Part shown: one piece after another, positions 6,390 to 7,743 of the stretch | Layout: every line of letters starts with the position of its first letter | How positions within the stretch are numbered: the first letter of the stretch is position 1 | NCBI GenBank assembly: GCA_964637565.1 | Contig: CAZWTY010000130.1 | Span: 1-7,743, forward strand | DNA: 7,743 nt | Reading direction: 5' to 3' | Source of the DNA: DYJE01 sp964637565 | GTDB lineage: Bacteria; Desulfobacterota; Desulfobacteria; Desulfobacterales; Desulfolunaceae | Translations under genes and position numbers: made by a program | Notes under the pieces: model-generated | The model's database searches: none | What the model was told of the DNA's origin: nothing | The model's input: only the letters and a program-made list of their open reading frames with translations

Positions 6390-7214
6390 TCAACCACCCG
6401 TTCCTGTCATTGGGAAAGGCTGTTTTTTCAGATTATAAAAATGGACATGATAGGTGAACACCGCCTGCTCTGTGGTAATGGCCAATCCGGCCCAGTTGAG
6501 ATCACGGCCGACCTCTTTGCCTGCGGCGATCTGAAAGCATTGGGGGTGATCATCGCCCGGAAAAGACAGATAGTATCCGATTTGAAGGGCTGGATTTTCA
6601 ATGGCTGTTTCAATGGAGCATTCCTGCCAGGGCAGAAAATCATGACCCTCCCGGAGACCCTTTGCCGATTTCAATCTCGAAAAACCAGTCCCAGGGACTT
6701 CGTTCAATAGAATCAGTTCTCCAAGATGCCGGAGGGATTGCCCGTTGACGCTTATTTTCAAGCAATCAGCTTCTGCTGTGTAACGGACTCGGCAGTATCC
6801 ATAACTTTTGCCGGGTTTCATCGTGCTGCGAATCTGAAAAAGCTTGAAAAAGGCATTTCTGATTTTCAAACCGATTGGCTGGCACAGGGGCCGCTTCATA
6901 TAAAAACCGACCAGTTTTTCCATCACGATCCTGAAATAAGAGGGTGCCGCAACCCCTGAAATCTGCCAGGTATCCATTAAATTCAGATGATAAATGATTT
7001 CAACTGTTTCGGGGTTTTTTAGTTTGAAAGAACAAAGAGAGGGGAACAGGGTCAGGTTGTCTGATTTTATCACCGGAAGCCCGAATCCGGCGCATTCTCC
7101 GGCAAATACCTCACTGTGATGACAAAGGGTAAGGCCCTTTGCCATCCCTTTGGTTTTCCCTTCTCCGGTTGACGAAGAGTGCATTAGAAATAGATCGTCT
7201 GAAATAGATAACAC
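6390..7214 (-). CDS. Protein of unknown function, 274 residues, GTG start
   Basis: I do not recognise this family. The protein is cytoplasmic-looking, with no signal peptide or clear membrane helix. It has a Gly/Ser/Lys-rich stretch near residues 13-27 (HSSSTGEGKTKGMAKGL), which is not a canonical P-loop, a CHHSEVFAGECAGFGLP segment (about 31-47) and several scattered cysteines; the C-terminal half looks beta-rich. The GTG at 7214-7212 is supported by GAGGT (complement of 7219-7223) four bases upstream; the frame stays open further upstream but shows no ATG or GTG over the roughly 100 bases I read. It lies 68 bases downstream of the radical SAM remnant on the same strand and converges on the FadL-type gene, the two stops being nine bases apart. 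Its base composition is clearly less GC-rich than the operon. Confidence 0.6.
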   Translation of the reverse strand: MLSISDDLFLMHSSSTGEGKTKGMAKGLTLCHHSEVFAGECAGFGLPVIKSDNLTLFPSLCSFKLKNPETVEIIYHLNLMDTWQISGVAAPSYFRIVMEKLVGFYMKRPLCQPIGLKIRNAFFKLFQIRSTMKPGKSYGYCRVRYTAEADCLKISVNGQSLRHLGELILLNEVPGTGFSRLKSAKGLREGHDFLPWQECSIETAIENPALQIGYYLSFPGDDHPQCFQIAAGKEVGRDLNWAGLAITTEQAVFTYHVHFYNLKKQPFPMTGTGG

Positions 7215-7282
7215 GTTGACCTCATATGTTTGACTTGGCCTGACACCATTCAGGGTCCGGGATAAATGTTTATTCGAGGCCC

Positions 7283-7705
7283 TTATAGCGTTGTTTTGTA
7301 AGGGTTTACAGAACCCTTGCTGGTGTTACGCCTGTCGTTGAACTGTTTATAGACACTTTCAATACGTTTTTTTAAATAACCTTCGTCAAAATCAGACTGA
7401 AAAACCATCCGGTTTTCATTTTCAAATGTCCAGTCAAGAGTTTTGTCCACGTGCATGACCCGATCATACAACCGTGTTCCCGGAAGCGGGTAGGGAATGG
7501 TAAAAGAGACTTCATCAAGCGGCAGGGAAAGGGCCCATTCAAATGTGTTTTCGATGGTTTCGTATGTTTCACCAGGGTACCCCACAATGAAAAAACCGGC
7601 GGTTCGGATATCGCTTTGGGCAAACTGTTCAATGGTTTTTTGCGCGTCATCGATCGTGGTCTTTTTGTTCATTAATTTCAGGATGTCATTATTTGACCTG
7701 TCCTG
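7283..7705 (-). pseudogene. Radical SAM (BchE-like) protein, C-terminal portion, frame interrupted upstream
   Basis: About 140 residues match the C-terminal part of radical SAM proteins of the cobalamin-binding/BchE-like group: SNNDILKLMNKKTT, then AGFFIVGYPGETYETIENTF, LPLDEVSFTIPYPLPGT and LYDRV, ending DWTFENENR...SDFDEGYLKKRIESVYKQF. The CxxxCxxC cluster motif would lie upstream, beyond the window. Homology extends ahead of the first ATG (7672), which has no ribosome binding site, so that ATG is not the true start. In frame, a TGA at 7708-7706 stops the reading just before QDRSNNDIL, at the place where homologues usually have the Gly of a GxESG-type motif. Upstream of the TGA the frame reads ACDACVHY, which could be the same gene. 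A nonsense mutation, sequence error or insertion boundary are all possible. Confidence 0.65.
7679..7705 (-). other. Nested hairpin directly after the in-frame TGA
   Basis: Reading the minus strand, the bases right after the TGA form CAGGA...TCCTG (7705-7701 with 7683-7679), enclosing GTCA...TGAC (7697-7694 with 7688-7685) around the loop AATAA. The stem abuts the stop codon. Bacterial SECIS elements sit in this position, but their apical loop normally has a G in its first two bases, which this one lacks. It may be chance. Confidence 0.35.
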
Positions 7706-7743
7706 TCAATAGTGGACACACGCATCACAAGCGGCCGCGGTCT

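Noticed and set aside
6381..6440. Looked for a terminator between the converging genes
   Set aside because: Only a four-pair GACG-TTT-CGTC stem is visible at 6381-6391, with no T-run after it. I see no convincing terminator.
7731..7740. GCGGCCGCGG, a NotI-type site at the window edge, considered as possible vector or linker sequence
   Set aside because: Eight-base GC palindromes are expected now and then in a GC-rich genome, and nothing else here resembles vector sequence that I can identify.

Overview
The window looks like part of a Gram-negative genome, most likely a Desulfobacterota (deltaproteobacterial, Desulfobacteraceae-like) organism. The support is a FadL-type outer-membrane protein, GC-rich coding sequence with strong AGGAG-type ribosome binding sites, a split transketolase, SCP2-like lipid-carrier proteins, a BchE-like radical SAM remnant, and an intergenic palindromic repeat of a style I associate with that group. 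The taxonomic call is inference; no rRNA or other marker gene is present.

Layout. Bases 1-132 are a leader with a possible promoter and a cluster of ATTCAyGArT palindromes. From 133 to 6380 runs one co-directional set of genes: a tandem SCP2-like protein (133-894), a class III PLP aminotransferase of the glutamate-1-semialdehyde-aminomutase-like group (910-2166), a nested inverted repeat filling the only large gap (2175-2330), the N-terminal (2362-3210) and C-terminal (3229-4245) subunits of a split thiamine-diphosphate transketolase, a second tandem SCP2-like protein that is broken by a one-base frameshift (4247-5025), and a FadL/OmpP1-type outer-membrane channel (5076-6380). From 6390 to the window end the coding strand flips and the sequence becomes clearly more AT-rich: an unrecognised protein (7214-6390, GTG start) lies downstream of the C-terminal part of a radical SAM protein (7705-7283), whose frame is interrupted by an in-frame TGA near the window edge.

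How the genes may work together. The most notable feature is the combination: a C2-ketol-transferring ThDP enzyme and a PLP aminotransferase bracketed by two paralogous lipid-binding-fold proteins and followed by a hydrophobic-compound outer-membrane channel. The transketolase retains the cofactor and catalytic residues but has Ala where E. coli TktA has Asp469, a residue that helps select hydroxylated aldehyde acceptors. A working hypothesis, not proven by sequence, is that the operon takes up or carries a hydrophobic substrate, forms an alpha-hydroxyketone by C2 transfer, and aminates it to an amino-alcohol-type product. A sugar-modifying role for the two enzymes, with the lipid proteins incidental, is a serious alternative.
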